The notes under the pieces: generated by a model | Seen by the model: only the letters and a program-made list of their open reading frames with translations | What the model was told of the DNA's origin: nothing | The model's database searches: none | NCBI RefSeq assembly: GCF_050624435.1 | Contig: NC_134537.1 | Coordinates: forward strand, 120,455,586 to 120,519,585 | Direction of reading: 5' to 3' | Source of the DNA: Tenrec ecaudatus | Lineage: Eukaryota; Chordata; Mammalia; Afrosoricida; Tenrecidae | Length of the DNA: 64,000 nt | Shown: in pieces, positions 23,128 to 34,464 of the stretch | How positions within the stretch are numbered: position 1 is the first letter of the stretch | Layout of the letters: each line of letters opens with the position of its first letter | Position numbers and translations under genes: made by a program

Positions 23128-23475
23128 ACCATGCCTTTGAACTACGGTGTTGCTAAGGAGTATTGAAAACAGCATAGACTACCAAAAGAACTTGGAAGAA
23201 GTCCAGCTAGAATATTTCTTAGAGGCTAGAATGGTGAGACTTCATTTCATATACTTTGACATGCTATCAGGAATGATCAGTTATAAATCCTCAGAGAAGG
23301 ACAACATGCTTGGTAAAGTGGAGGGGCAGCCAAGAAGATGGATTGACACCGTGGCAGCAACAATAGGTGCAAACATGAGGATCATTGTGAGTACGGTACC
23401 AGACATGGGAGTGTTTTGTTCTGTTGTGCATAAATCTCTGTGAACTGGAACCAACTTGATGGCACCTGCCAATGA
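23128..23475 (+). mobile_element. BovB 3' end fragment
   Basis: AGAAGGACAACATGCTTGG, GATGGATTGACACCGTGGC, TTGTTCTGTTGTGCATAAA and the end GAACTGGAACCAACTTGATG follow BovB order. The 98-codon frame at 23147-23443 lies in it and is a LINE relic. Confidence 0.85.
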
Positions 23476-23932
23476 CCACTATGGGGAAACTATTGTGCTC
23501 AACAGTTCAGGGCAGTGATGGACTCTCTATTCTTATGGAACTTCCATCTAGCACCTTGACTCTCAAATGAGAGGAACTTTGCCTTTCAAGTGGGCATTGA
23601 GCAATGTCTGAAGATATTTCTTGTCATAACTGAAGGGAAGAGGTGCCATTTATCAGAGGCAACAGATATTGCTAAATATCCTCTAATGCACATGACCACC
23701 TTCTTCCCCCCCCACCCCCCGCCCACCCTAAATTCTAACAGCATTCTTTAATGGCTCTTGAAACTAATCACAAATTTGATATGAAATGGAACCTACTGTC
23801 ATCAAGTTATTCGGACTAATAATGACCTTATGTAAAGTTTCAAAGGCTGTTCCTTTTTTTTCTTGTCCACAAACACCATTTATTGAAAAGCCTATCACTT
23901 TACCAAGATCCTTTAATGTTTTTTCTTTTTTT
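23476..23932. other. No recognised gene; C-rich tract
   Basis: Contains a poly-C/CCCACCC tract at about 23706-23728. The rest is unique and AT-rich. Confidence 0.4.
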
Positions 23933-24325
23933 CTTACAGTTTTATTGGCACATAATCCACACATCATACAATTCAATCATTCAATCATATCAAGAATTGT
24001 AAATCATTACCACAATCAATTTAAGAACATTTTCTCTGCAGCTCCCATGATTAAATCACCTTTAAAATGAGTTGGTAATCATATTCAGTTCTAGTGCTCC
24101 CTTCCCCTCCCACATTCATTGTTTCCTCCCAAAATGGTCTCTTCCTTCCTGAACCCCCAATGCCTACAGCCCCTACAAACCCTGGCATCTGTTATTGTAC
24201 CCACTCCTTCTGTGCTTCCCAAACTGAAAAACCTTCTTCATGAAAGATGTGTCTGAGCCACAATATCAGTAGTGACAAGATTGACAAACCATGTTTCCAT
24301 AAGAGGAACAAAAATTAAACATTAA
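23933..24325 (-). mobile_element. Old L1M 3' UTR, antisense
   Basis: TTTTATTGGCACATAATCC, ATCATACAATTCAATC and CACAATCAATTTAAGAACATT are the reverse complement of the common L1M 3' UTR. Diverged. A 94-codon frame (23786-24070) crosses its edge. Confidence 0.7.
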
Positions 24326-24427
24326 AAATATAATTAATGGTATAAATATTTAAATTTTATTGCAAAGATACAGGTAAATATGTCAAGACAGTATAGAGTA
24401 ACCTGTAGACAGCAGGTGAAAAATCAT

Positions 24428-25103
24428 TCTCAAAACATTTGCTCTCCATGTAAGCCTCTGGCATCAGCTCCTCAATCTCCCTCCCCCTCCCTCCCCATAC
24501 CCCCTTCCCACATGAGCCTTGGATAATTTATAAATTATTATTTTGTCATATCTTACACTGTCCGATGTCTCCCTTCACCCATTTTTCTGTTGTCTGTCCC
24601 CCAGGAAGGAGGTTATATGTAGATCCCTGTAATCAGGTCCCCCTTTCTAACCCACCAAACCCACCCTCCTGGTATCATCGCTCTTACCACTGGTCCTGAA
24701 GGTATCATTTGTCCTGGCTTCCCTGTGTTTCCAGTTCCTATCTGTACCAGTGTACATCCTCTGGTTTGGCCAGATTTGTAAGGTAGAATTGGGATCATGA
24801 TAGTGGCGGGAAGGAAACATTTAGGAACTTTACTAGAGGAAAATTGTATGTTTCATCATTGCTACACTGCACCCTGACTGGCTCGTCTCCTCCCCGAGCC
24901 CCTTCTTTAAGGGGATGTCCAGTTGCCTACAGATGGGCTTTTGGTCTCCACTCCGCACTCCCCCTCATTTACAATGATATGATTTTTTTTGTTCTTTGAT
25001 GCCTGATACCTGATCCCTTCAACACCTCATGATCACACAGGCTGGTGTGCTTCTTCCATGTGGGCTTTGTTGTTTCTCAGCTAGATGGCCTCATGTTTAC
25101 CAT
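24428..25103 (-). mobile_element. Family N retroelement, lacking both ends
   Basis: Antisense blocks CATTTGCTCTCCATGTAAGC, TTTTGTCATATCTTACACTG, GGAGGTTATATGTAGATCC and CAGTTCCTATCTGTACCAG are collinear with the reverse complement of 21900-22740. The 3' terminus is missing. It stops at 25103, where LTR sequence begins. Confidence 0.85.
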
Positions 25104-25164
25104 AAAGCTCTTTCTTATACATCTATGAATTTGTTTCTCTAGTCAACCCAGACCAACACAATGT
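25104..25164 (+). mobile_element. LTR 3'-end fragment (MaLR-like)
   Basis: AAAGCTCTTTCTTATACATC and TTTGTTTCTCTAGTCAACCC match the sense 3' end of the LTR family seen at 32587, 52937, 53501 and 57025. Only 60 bp remain. Confidence 0.6.
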
Positions 25165-25905
25165 ACAAGAGAACAAAGAACTGCCTGGTTCTGTGCCATG
25201 CTTATAATCTTACTCTGAGCTCTGTGTTTCACGGTGTCAGTCCATCTCCTCCAGAATCTTCCTCTTTCTGCTGACTTACTTTATCCAGCATGATGTTCTT
25301 CTCAGGGACTGGTCCCTCCTGACAACATATCTAAAGTATGTGAGGTGAAGTTTCCTCTTTCTGTCTCTGAGAAGAATTATGGTTACAATTCTTTTGAGAC
25401 AGATTTTTTTCATTCTTATTGCAGTCCATCATATATTCAACAGTCTTCACCAACCACATACTTCAAAGGTTTTTTTTTCTTCCTTTTTCAGTCTTCTTTT
25501 TATGTTGTTCAGCTACTTATGTGCACACATGGGTAACTGAAAATACCATGTCATGGGTCAAGCCCTCTTTAGTGTTTACTATATGCATTTTTATCACTTT
25601 AAAGATATATATATATATATATCAGCAGATATGCCCATTGATGTTGATTGTAGATTCAAATAAAATGGAATTCATGACAACTTCAATTCTCTGTTTTTGA
25701 TGATATTGCTTAACCATCCAGTTGTGAGCATTTTTATTTTCTCTATGCCAGGATGTAATCCCTACTCAGGGCTGTACTCTTTGATCCTCATTAGTAAGTG
25801 TTTTTAAGTTTTCCTTACTTTCTGCATTCAAGGTCGTGTCATCTGTGTATCACAAGGTGTTAATGAGTCTTTCTTTAATCCTGATGCTGAATAGATCTCA
25901 GGACT
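25165..25905 (-). mobile_element. BovB fragment, 3' third, antisense
   Basis: CAGCATGATGTTCTTCTCAGGG, ACTGGTCCCTCCTGACAAC, GAAAATACCATGTCATGGGTC and TGATCCTCATTAGTAAGTG match the reverse complement of the BovB C-terminal and 3' region. It contains a (TA)n at 25605-25622 and a T-rich insertion near 25470. Confidence 0.85.
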
Positions 25906-25959
25906 TTGAACCTGTTCAAACTTGTTCAGCACTGATGTATGTAGGGAAATAAAAATGAA

Positions 25960-26400
25960 TCAAAATTTGTAAAAACATTTTATAAGCACGTGAAAGTTGA
26001 ATACCGAATAAGGAAGAACAAAAAAGAATCACCACATTTGAATTATATGTTGACAAAGAATATTGATAGTACTCTGGACTACCAAAGAACAAACAGATCT
26101 GTCTTAGAAGAAGTAAAGATGGCAAGAATTTGTCTTACAAACCCAGGACATGTTGTCAAGAGAGACCAGTCCCTGGAGAAGGACATCATGCTTGGTAAAG
26201 GAGAGGAGCAATGGAAAAGAGTAAGGACGTCAAGGAGACAGAGTGACACAATGTCCTAACAATGGGCTGGCTCATCATAAGAACAATTGTGAGGATGGTG
26301 CAGGACTGGGCAGTGTTTCATTCTTTTGTGCATAGGTTTGAAAATGACTTAATTGCACCTAACACCAACACCAACAAATTCAAATCAAAGTCGAAGAGAA
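25960..26400 (+). mobile_element. BovB 3' end fragment, sense
   Basis: GAATACCGAATAAGGAAGA, CTCTGGACTACCAAAGAAC, GGAGAAGGACATCATGCTTGG and GCAGGACTGGGCAGTG, ending CACCTAACACCAACACCAAC. Frames of 89 and 86 codons here are LINE relics. Confidence 0.87.
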
Positions 26401-26464
26401 GGAATAAAAGTCGATGGGTGATGAATTATGACCACAAGTTAAAAAAAATCACAATGATGTCAAC

Positions 26465-26690
26465 AACAATAAAAAAACTCACTGCTATAGAGATTCCAAC
26501 TCATAGAAACCCTAGTGTTTAACCACAAAGTAAGCAGTTATTAACCACAAAGTAAGCAGTTCAAACCCATCAATACAATGGGAGAAAGATGAGCCTATCG
26601 CTTCCCTTAAAGATTCAACATCTCAGAAACTCAAAGAGACTGTTAACCCTGCCCTATAGACTCTCTGTGAGTCAGAATTGACTCAATGAC
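26465..26690 (+). mobile_element. AfroSINE-type SINE with internal duplication
   Basis: GCAGTTCAAACCCATC, GGGAGAAAGATGAGCC and the tail CTGTGAGTCAGAATTGACTC identify a sense SINE. The left 50 bp resemble an antisense SINE end, so two fragments may abut here. Confidence 0.75.
26521..26561. repeat. 22-bp tandem duplication
   Basis: AACCACAAAGTAAGCAGTT occurs at 26521 and again at 26543, spaced exactly 22 bp apart, within the SINE start. Confidence 0.95.
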
Positions 26691-26884
26691 TCTGAGTTCT
26701 TGACCAGGAATACATCACACCTGAATTTAGTGACTATCTCAACAATAGATTTGACCCATGGAGCACTAATCACTAGAGAAGAAAGAAAAGATCAAAGTGG
26801 ATGTCAGAACAGATCTGAAGCTTGCCTTTGACCATGGCATAACTAAGACTTAAGGAAGATATGATGAAGACAAAGCAGAACAGA

Positions 26885-27010
26885 CGATGTCCAATGGAGG
26901 CTCGGCAGCTCACTGCCATCGACGTGATGCTGACTCATAGGGTAGAACTGCCCTTGTGGTTTTCTGAGTCTATAGTTCTCTACAGGTGTAGAGAGCCCCA
27001 ACTTTCTCCT
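26885..27010 (-). mobile_element. AfroSINE fragment inside BovB
   Basis: CACTGCCATCGACGTGATGC, TGACTCATAGGGTAGAACTG and CCAACTTTCTCCTGGAAGC are the reverse complement of the SINE 3' two-thirds. BovB sequence resumes on both sides. Confidence 0.8.
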
Positions 27011-28289
27011 GGAAGCGCAATAAGACAAAGTAAATTATTATTATGACATATGCAAATATCTAGAGTTAGAAAGTCAAACGGGAAGAACACCCTCCACATT
27101 TCTCAAGCTGAAAAAAATTAAAGCTTTCATTTGTAATATAAAAGGATTCTGTGGGCAAAGTAATAAAGGTGCTGGGAGCATCAAAATAGATGGAAGACAT
27201 ACACAGAGACATCGTACCAGAAAAAACTCATTGACATTCATCCATTTCAAAAAGTTATATATGATTAAGAACTGATGGTATTGAAGGAAGAAGTCCAAGC
27301 AGTTCTGAAGGCACCAGTGAAAAATATGGCTTTGGGAATTGATAGAATACTTATTGAAAGTCTCCAACCAACTGACACCATGCTAGAAGAAATCAATCTA
27401 TGACAATATTTTTGAAAGACAGCTACCTAACCAATTGACTAGAAGCAATCCTATTTGTATCAGTTCCAAAGAAAGATGACCCAGAAGAATGCTGATATTA
27501 CTGAACAATATCATTACTATCACATGCAAGTAAGATTTTGCTGAAGATAATTCAACAGCAGGTGCAGCTTGTAATCAACAGGGCACTGCCAGAAATTCAA
27601 GCCAGACTCAGAAGAGGATGTGGAAGGTTGGAGACCAATGGTAACATCAGATGAATCTCAGCTGGAAGCAGAGCATGACACATATATTTACTAGGATTTT
27701 ACTGACTATGCAAAGACATTCAATTAGAAAGATCATAAAAATTATAGAGAATAGTTTTGGAAGAATTGAAATTCTTCCAACATTCTATGGAAGTATGGAA
27801 ATTCTAGAAGACTTCATTTTGCTTATGCAAAGTCTGTACACAGTTGAAGAGTCCAAACAGAACAAGGGAATTATTTTGTGGTTTAAAATCAGGAAATATG
27901 AGATCAGGGTTGTATAGTTTTGCCATACACTTCAATTTATGAGCTCAGCAAATGACGTGGGGAGCTGGATGATATGAAGAAGCACACAGCACACAAATAT
28001 AACTCAATAACATCTTACAATGAGCACGTGACACAACTTAGCTTGCTGAAAGCAAAGATGGTTTGAAGTGCTTACTGATGAACATCAAAGATTATAACCT
28101 TCAATGTGGACTAAATCTTAATCTAAAATAAGCAAAAATCCTCACAATGGAATCAATAAGAAACATCACGAGAAACAAAATATTGATGTTGCCATGAATT
28201 TCATTTTACTTTGATCTGTATCAACACTCATGAAAGTAGCTGTTGAGATGCTAAATGATTTACCTACTGCATTAGTTGGGTCTATTAAA

Positions 28290-28380
28290 AGAACGCTTTT
28301 AAAAGTGTTTTTTAAATGTATGGATTGTTATAAGAGTTGTATAAGGCCCCAATAAAATGATTTTTTAAAAAATGTTAAGT
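28290..28380 (+). mobile_element. Family N retroelement, about 80-bp 3' tail
   Basis: TGTATGGATTGTTATAAGAG, TTGTATAAGGCCCCAATAAA and a T/A-rich tail interrupt BovB. Only the last few dozen bases of the element were inserted. Confidence 0.75.
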
Positions 28381-28865
28381 AAAAATGTGACATTGAAAGT
28401 GAAAGGGCACCTAAACCAAATCATGGTCTTTCAATTGTCTCATATGTATGGGGCAGCTGGGCAACGAATAAGGAACACGTAAAGGGAGCTGATGAATTTG
28501 CATTGTAGTGTTGTGAAGAAGGTTGAATAAACCATGAACTGCCAGAAGAATGAAGAAATCTGTCTTGGACAAAGTACAGTCAGAATATTCAGTAGAAGTA
28601 AGGATGGTTAGATGGCAGCTCACACATTTTAAATGTATTATTAGGAAGAACTACTTCCTGGAGAAGAAAATCATGCTTCGTAATAGAGAATCCGCAAAAA
28701 ATAGGAAGATTTTCAAGAAGATGCGTTGAAATAGTGACTGTATCAAGGGACATAACCACGACAATGATTATGTACATCATGTAGACCAATATTTTGTTTT
28801 GTTGTACTTAAAGGATCTAGGAGTCAGAACTGACTGGAGAATGCCTAGCAACACATTTGAATGAA

Positions 28866-29624
28866 AATATTTCTTTAAGATAATTGTGTGATGATCCGTC
28901 TATAAAGAAGAATAAAGTGAAAGAGTAGAATTAGAGAAGGGGGTGGGGTCAAGAGCAGGTGCAGGGCATGGCATTATATGTTTCAGAGGTCAACAAACCA
29001 TTTTCTCTAAAAGGTGAGATAAACATTCTAGTCTGCCCTGTCAGTGTGATCTCTGTCAAAATTACTCAGTTCTGCTGTTGCTAAAGCACAAGCAGCCGTA
29101 CACAATTTGTGGATTAGGATAAATGAGTGTAGCCGTGTTTCCAAATTTAATTTATGGATATCCAAAATTGAAATTCATATAATTTTAATGTACCCAAAAC
29201 ATTATTCTTCTATCAATTTTTCCAGATCATTTAAAAATGGGAAACAAAAGTCTTCGCTTGTGGGCCAGGCATAAGTTATGGCTCATAACTTAGATGTAGT
29301 CAGGGCAGGAACCATCAAACAATTGAGAAAGCAAGCTACATGTTTCTCTTAGAGAAATGGAAGTGAGCGCTCGAGCTCTGAGGTAAAAGCTTTCTTGATG
29401 CGTCCAAAAGCAGCCATCTGGCTAGAACGGAGTGAACCAAAAGGAAAGCAGTCGAAGAGGAAAATCAGAGAAGTCGATAAGAGCACGTGGAGTTTTCCAG
29501 ATACCTGTTAGGCAACGAACCTTTTATAGTAAAAGGATGATAAATTGATGGGGAGAAATACCATGAACACAAGCCAGAAGTTTTAAGAATATGGAGCAGA
29601 GAAAATAGGAACTTGGGTGGAGTG
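28866..29624. other. No recognised feature
   Basis: Unique, AT-rich, with a purine-rich patch at 29380-29500. Nothing is supported. Confidence 0.4.
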
Positions 29625-29800
29625 GAGACCTCTATGTGCCACAAATGGTTTACACTTGATTGTTAACCTAAACGTTGGTGGTTCAAACCAACTCAGTCAC
29701 TGCGGAGCCAAGACCCGGGACTCCACTGAATGACGGCCTGGAAGCTTCTGCATGAAATGGGTCATGATGCTCGACATTGTATTTGAACAAAAGCTCACCC
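29625..29800 (+). mobile_element. AfroSINE-type SINE, second subfamily
   Basis: CTTGATTGTTAACCTAAACG, TTGGTGGTTCAAACCAACTC and downstream body identify the tRNA-like head. The 3' part is strongly decayed. Confidence 0.6.
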
Positions 29801-29829
29801 ATTGGGTTTTTCACTTGGTCACAATGACA

Positions 29830-30440
29830 GATGTTATTATATCCAGCTTTAGCCAGCCAACGTTTGTTCTTTTACCTAGTATTGTACAATTGCTACCACA
29901 ATCCGTTTCAAAACCTTCTCTTCCTTCTTGAACTCCTTGATATCAGTTCTCCTTCAGCATCCCTCTGTCCCAGGTGCCCCACTCCCCATGGAACCCCTAT
30001 TCTGCTTGCTGTCTCTATAGGTTCATGAGTCCTGGGTTTCATATACGAGAAAACAGAAAAACAACAATCCGAGACGGTTACCCTCAATGACAAAATACAT
30101 CTGAAATACTCATAAATCCTGATATGGAAAAAAAAAATCTCCTATAAAACAGAAAAACACAAAAAATGTTGAAAACGAGATCAGGCCCAATGTGCATCAG
30201 AGGGGGATCAACTAATAAGGTTTTAACTATTAAAGTCAGATTTATCATTTTGAACTCTTATAGTCATCTCTCTGATGCACTCTGTTTAGTAAGCAGTTTC
30301 TTCCTGTTCCTCTATTATGGATAGAGGAAAATCATCAGAGGCCTATTTCCTCTGTAGATCTCACAAATGTAACTCGGGCTTCCACTGTCATCTATAGCCT
30401 TCTGCAAACCAGAATCTCCCAATTTAGGCTCTGATGCTAT
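29830..30440 (-). mobile_element. Old L1M 3' region, antisense
   Basis: TACCACAATCCGTTTCAAAA and CCCATGGAACCCC with following A-rich and family-like sequence resemble the reverse-complement L1M 3' UTR seen at 38680 and 48665. Strongly diverged. Confidence 0.5.
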
Positions 30441-30504
30441 TCCCTACTTCAGGATCGTATGATTTACGCATAAATACGTATTGGTATTGGTATACCAAAT
30501 TACA

Positions 30505-30708
30505 CATGGTGGCCCAGTGGTTTACCAGTTGGGCCGCAAACTGAGGGTCAGCAGGTTGAGCTCGCCAGCTGCTCTGTGAGAGAAAGACCAGGTTTTCTGC
30601 TCCCGTAACGATTCACAGGCTCTGAAACCCAAAGGGGCAGTTTGACTCTGTCCAATAGGGTCACTATGAGTCGGGGTCGACTTGATGACAGTGAGATTTT
30701 TGTTTGTT
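30505..30708 (+). mobile_element. AfroSINE-type SINE, full length
   Basis: GGTGGCCCAGTGGTTTACCAG, GTCAGCAGGTTGAGCTCGCC, CGTAACGATTCACAGGC and the tail GGTCACTATGAGTCGGGGTC. One of the better preserved copies. Confidence 0.9.
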
Positions 30709-30721
30709 TTCTTTTCAGTCA

Positions 30722-31020
30722 TGCATTGAATCGTGTCCCCCTCAACATGGGTGTCAACTTGGCTAGAACATGATTCTCCATCATTTGAGAGTTACATAAT
30801 GATATCATTTAGCAGTTATGGCCTGGTGCATCATGTCCTCTGATGCCATGTGATGTAATTCCCCTCCAATTGTGATAATTTAGAAACCCAGATTCTCCAT
30901 AGGAGACAGATGGAGCAGTCTGCTATCCCAAAGATTACAGCCTTGAGAACGGAATGTGGCAGCTCGACGTTCCTGTGCAGCATTGCTCTGTATGGAAATT
31001 GACTCGATGACATTGGATTT
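30722..31020 (+). mobile_element. Possible old LTR fragment
   Basis: GAATCGTGTCCCCCTCAACATG and GTCAACTTGGCTAGAACATG resemble the start of an old mammalian ERVL-type LTR. The 3' part degrades into unrecognised sequence. Confidence 0.35.
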
Positions 31021-32148
31021 GAGCTCGGGGTGCTTTACCCACCATGATGCTCTTTTCTAATGGCATATCCGCACTAAGGAAGCCAGATGAAATCGTGCCA
31101 ACCTCATAATGCTTCTAAGGAGTGTTTCTTCTATGTAGACCCTAACATGTCCAACGTACACCTATTCTAATGTAAAATATAGATACATTTATGAAATTTC
31201 TATGTTTATGAAATATACTTTGAACTGATCCCTCTCAATTAATTGCTTTCTTTGACTGGTTTTTGTTTTATTTTCCCTGTGTGTGTGTTTTCATAGTGAG
31301 TAAAGTGTAGCGAGAAGTGCTGAACTATTTTTGTAGAACTCATTTTTAATTTAAATGTGGGCTTTATAGACAAGGATAAGAAGCCTTGATTGCAGCTAAT
31401 TTCAGCAAATTAAGAAGAGCCTACAGGGAAAACCGACTGGTAATGATGGAATGCAATCAAGTGTGCAGCAATATTGATCTTCAAACACCAAGCTGAAAAG
31501 ATAATAAAATACAGTTTGAAAATCTCCTTCATTTTTATGATGAGGATATAGCAGATGCTGACTTAAGTACTAGAATAAAACAAAAATCCCATTGATTATT
31601 ACAACCGATAGTGACAACATTGTATATGCATAACTCTTCTCAGTTTGTAATTGTTCATGTCCTCGGGCAGCGTACTTACCCAGAGTTGGCAGTAAGCTAC
31701 TTTTATCTGAACAGAACCTCTCACATTAAATATTTAGGTTTCAGCAAGTAAGGAAAGGGGAAGGAAATCAAACAGATCCTGGGGATGTGTGCATGCAGCA
31801 TTGTCAGAATGTAAACACAGCATGCTCACAAACCTCTCTGATATGCCCTCTAAAACTTCTCTTGTCTTTGTTTGATTGACAAAAGTCTCCTGAGCAAGGG
31901 GTTATAAAACAGGCCCAAGCAGTACCTTGAAATAAATTACTGTCTTAATTCCTAAGCAGAAATTGTTTTTTAGGATTAGTATTTATGATAGAAGAGAGAC
32001 TTGTTTAGTATAGATGAGGATGTTGTCAGTTTACACTATAGTTTTAGATGAAGGGATAGCTCATTTAGACTGGAAAGTCTGATGGATCCTAGAGTAATTA
32101 GGGTTGGCATGGGGGCAGTTATCAGGAGAAACTTCTAGACCTATTAGC
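31021..32148. other. No recognised feature
   Basis: Unique AT-rich sequence. A purine-rich segment at 31400-31520 may be a BovB scrap, but I could not place it. Confidence 0.4.
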
Positions 32149-32156
32149 CTCTAGAA

Positions 32157-32312
32157 CAGCGGTTCTCAACCTGTGGGTAGCTTGATTCATGACAGTAGCA
32201 AAATTACAGTTATGAATTAGCAAAGAAAATACTTTTATGGTTAGGGGGGGGTCACCACAACATGAGGAACTGTATTAAAGGACCGCGGCCTTAGGAAGGT
32301 TGAGAACCACTG
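32157..32312 (+). mobile_element. SPIN-type hAT MITE with perfect TSD
   Basis: 156-bp element with ends CAGCGGTTCTCAACCTGTGG and GGTTGAGAACCACTG, internal CACAACATGAGGAACTGTA and a shortened middle. The 8-bp duplication CTCTAGAA is perfect (32149-32156 and 32313-32320). Nonautonomous, with no coding capacity. It is better preserved than the copy at 18217. Confidence 0.95.
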
Positions 32313-32586
32313 CTCTAGAATATAGCTTACATGCCACAGAATAAATACAAAAGAAATTGAGTTGAAATGTTGCCACCAATATGATTCTTCAATGCTGAAT
32401 TACACTTAGATTATCTGAATAGAAATCACACAAATTAGTTCTGATCACACCCCCATAGACATCAATGTGATTCCCACCCTGCTAAATTCCAAGTGTTAGA
32501 TCTGGAGGATGAAGGGTAAGGTTAACCAGATAAAATACATTCTACATGTTTAAGTTGAAATTCAAGATGAAATTAAAATATAATTG

Positions 32587-33088
32587 TGTTAGTTTGAGTT
32601 GCCTAGAGAAACAAATTCATAGACACTCATATGTGTACAAGAAAGAACTTTATTTCAAAGAGCCATTGTATTTTAACAAAACATTCCAGTCTAGTCAGAT
32701 CAAGTCCATAAGTCTGATATTAGCCTATATGTCCGTTATCAATCTATAAATTCCTCTTCATACTCACTAAACATATGCAATGATGCTGAATGCAGGAAGA
32801 TCACAGGCCAGTGGATAGAAAGTCTTGTGGATCCAGTGGCATTGGAAGCAGCTTAGTGCTGGCGTGGGTCTCCACGTGGTTCTTCCAGCTCCAAGGCTCT
32901 GGCTTCCATCAGGGTAGCTCCATAAGGCTCATCGTCAGTAATGTCTCGCAGGGAGTGAGCGAGTGTCCCACCTTCAGTGAGCTATTTATCTCCATGGAGC
33001 CTCCAAATGAGGTCATCAAGCTGTGATCAGATTAACAGGCTAGACTCCATCCCTTCACAAGTTGACAGCAAATTATGTAACTACCACA
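32587..33088 (-). mobile_element. MaLR-like LTR
   Basis: Plus strand starts TGTTAGTTTGAGTTGCCTAG and ends AATTATGTAACTACCACA. The middle has GATCCAGTGGCATTGGAAGC and TGGTTCTTCCAGCTCC. It is collinear with the copies at 52937, 53501 and 57025. The minus-strand (sense) end TCTAGGCAACTCAAACTAACA suits an ERVL/MaLR LTR. No clear flanking duplication. Confidence 0.75.
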
Positions 33089-33186
33089 ATTAATGAATAA
33101 TTATAATGTCTTTGATTTCTATTTATGAAATCTGACAATTCTAGGAAGGGACTACTAGGAAATAAATATTCTCATGGTTCAGTTAT

Positions 33187-33712
33187 TTTTATGTGCTGTC
33201 AAATCAGTATGGACCGCTGCACTGTTTTCTATTGTACTATATTTGAACTCATTTGTTATAGTGACTGAGTCACCAAGGGCACATGAGGGAGGGGGGAAAG
33301 GGGAGGGAGGGGGAAAAAAGAGGACCTGATGCAAGGGGCTTAAGTGGAGAGCAAATGCCTTGAGAATGATTGGGGCAGGGAATGTATGGAGGTGCTTTAT
33401 ACAATTGATGTATGTATATGTATGGATGGTGATAAGAGTTGTATGAGTCCCTAATAAAATGTAAAAAAAAAAATAGTATAGTGACTGAGTCACTCTATCT
33501 CCTTGAAGGTCTCCCTCTTATTTGTTGACCCTCTATTTTCCAACCATGATGTCCTGCTCTGGGAATTGGTCCATTTTGGTGGCATGCTCAAAGTATGTGC
33601 AGCAGAGCCTCACCATCTACCCTTCTGAGAAGCACTCTGGCTGTACATCTTCCAACACAAATTTGTTCTTTCTTCTGGCAGTCCATGGTTTATTCACTAT
33701 TCAAGTGTTGGA
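33187..33712 (-). mobile_element. BovB 3' end, split by family N insertion
   Basis: Antisense BovB terminus at 33187-33256 (TGCTGTCAAATCAGTATGGAC) continues at 33494 with TCTATCTCCTTGAAGGTCTCC and GCAGTCCATGGTTTATTCAC. The two halves rejoin exactly when the insertion and one duplication copy are removed. Confidence 0.87.
33274..33476 (+). mobile_element. Family N 3' end with 17-bp TSD
   Basis: TATAGTGACTGAGTCAC is repeated at 33257-33273 and 33477-33493. Between them is a 203-bp 3' fragment ending ATAAGAGTTGTATGAGTCCC, TAATAAAATGTAAAA and a poly(A) run. Textbook L1-type insertion into BovB. Confidence 0.95.
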
Positions 33713-33714
33713 TT

Positions 33715-33822
33715 ACTCGTGGTAAGGTTGGCAGTTCAACCCTATTAGCAGCTCTGAAGGAAAAAGATGAGGCTGCCTCTTGCTGTAAAAGTTTACAAAC
33801 TCAGAAACCTTATATAGAGTCG
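33715..33822 (+). mobile_element. AfroSINE fragment
   Basis: GTAAGGTTGGCAGTTCAACCC, GGAAAAAGATGAGGCTGCC and ACTCAGAAACCTTATA identify the SINE body. The tail is lost at the family N 5' boundary. Confidence 0.75.
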
Positions 33823-33850
33823 TTAAAGAGTTGGAAAGAGGAGACGGAAG

Positions 33851-33858
33851 AAGATGGC
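33851..33858 (+). promoter_or_regulatory. YY1-like motif at the family N 5' end
   Basis: AAGATGGC lies 15 bp from the inferred transcription start. A YY1 site in this position directs L1 start-site choice in human L1, so function here is by analogy only. Confidence 0.4.
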
Positions 33859-34464
33859 TTCCAGTTAGAATTACCTGCCCTGAGTTCCTGCTGCCAGACA
33901 AGAAAATTGGGAGGTAAGGTGAAGGAGACTGGGAGGCAGAGTCCGGAAATTAGAATCAGGGTACTAAGGTCTGTACTGAACCCCCCTTTTATTAATTTTC
34001 ACTCACAAAGCGAAAGGAGAACGCATTAAATTGCTCTAGGTTGTGTGTGCTGGGCTTGTGGACTCCTGCCCAGCAGCTACCAGTGGCCAAGGGAACATAA
34101 TCTCAGACCCTGGGAGACCCTCTGAGAGCTAGTCACAGGACCCACACCAGAGCTCCCCCTGCTGTTCGCTGCCTGGAGTTCATAGCCTGGCGGGGGGTGG
34201 GGGGGTAGCCAAAGATTTGGAGCAATTGAAAAGAAGTAAGGAAATTTACCTGACCAGGGGCAAATTCAGTTCCAGTTGGCCGAGAAGAAAACAACCTCTC
34301 TGATAAGTTAGATCTCCTTCACTGAGGGTCAGCGTGACAGCCCGGAAATCAGCGCACCCCATAAGCCCATTATAAAAAAGAGAGAAAAATATTTTCTCAG
34401 CAAAAACTGAAAATCCCAGGCTCACTGTTTAACTCCAAGACAACTGGTAGAAGGAGTCCTTGCT

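Larger units (their letters stand above)
26730..28862 (+). mobile_element. BovB LINE, about 2 kb, degenerate
   Basis: Collinear with BovB from the region after the endonuclease to the 3' end. Blocks: AAAGTGGATGTCAGAACAG; AGGATTCTGTGGGCAAAGTA; GGTATTGAAGGAAGAAGTCC; TTTTGCTGAAGATAATTCAAC, encoding a KILLKII-like block of the RT domain; GCCAGAAATTCAAGCCAG; a tail with AATATTTTGTTTTGTTGTAC. Interrupted by an antisense SINE fragment (26885-27010) and a family N tail (28290-28380). No intact ORF. Confidence 0.87.

Noticed and set aside
23147-23443. 98-codon ORF
   Set aside because: BovB 3' end relic in sense; no intact reverse transcriptase.
25165-26400. Twin-priming inversion of one BovB insertion
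   Set aside because: Both arms include the same 3' terminal region, which one twin-primed event cannot produce.
33595-34029. 144-codon plus-strand ORF
   Set aside because: It runs through three unrelated repeats: antisense BovB, a SINE fragment and the family N 5' end. The frame is accidental.
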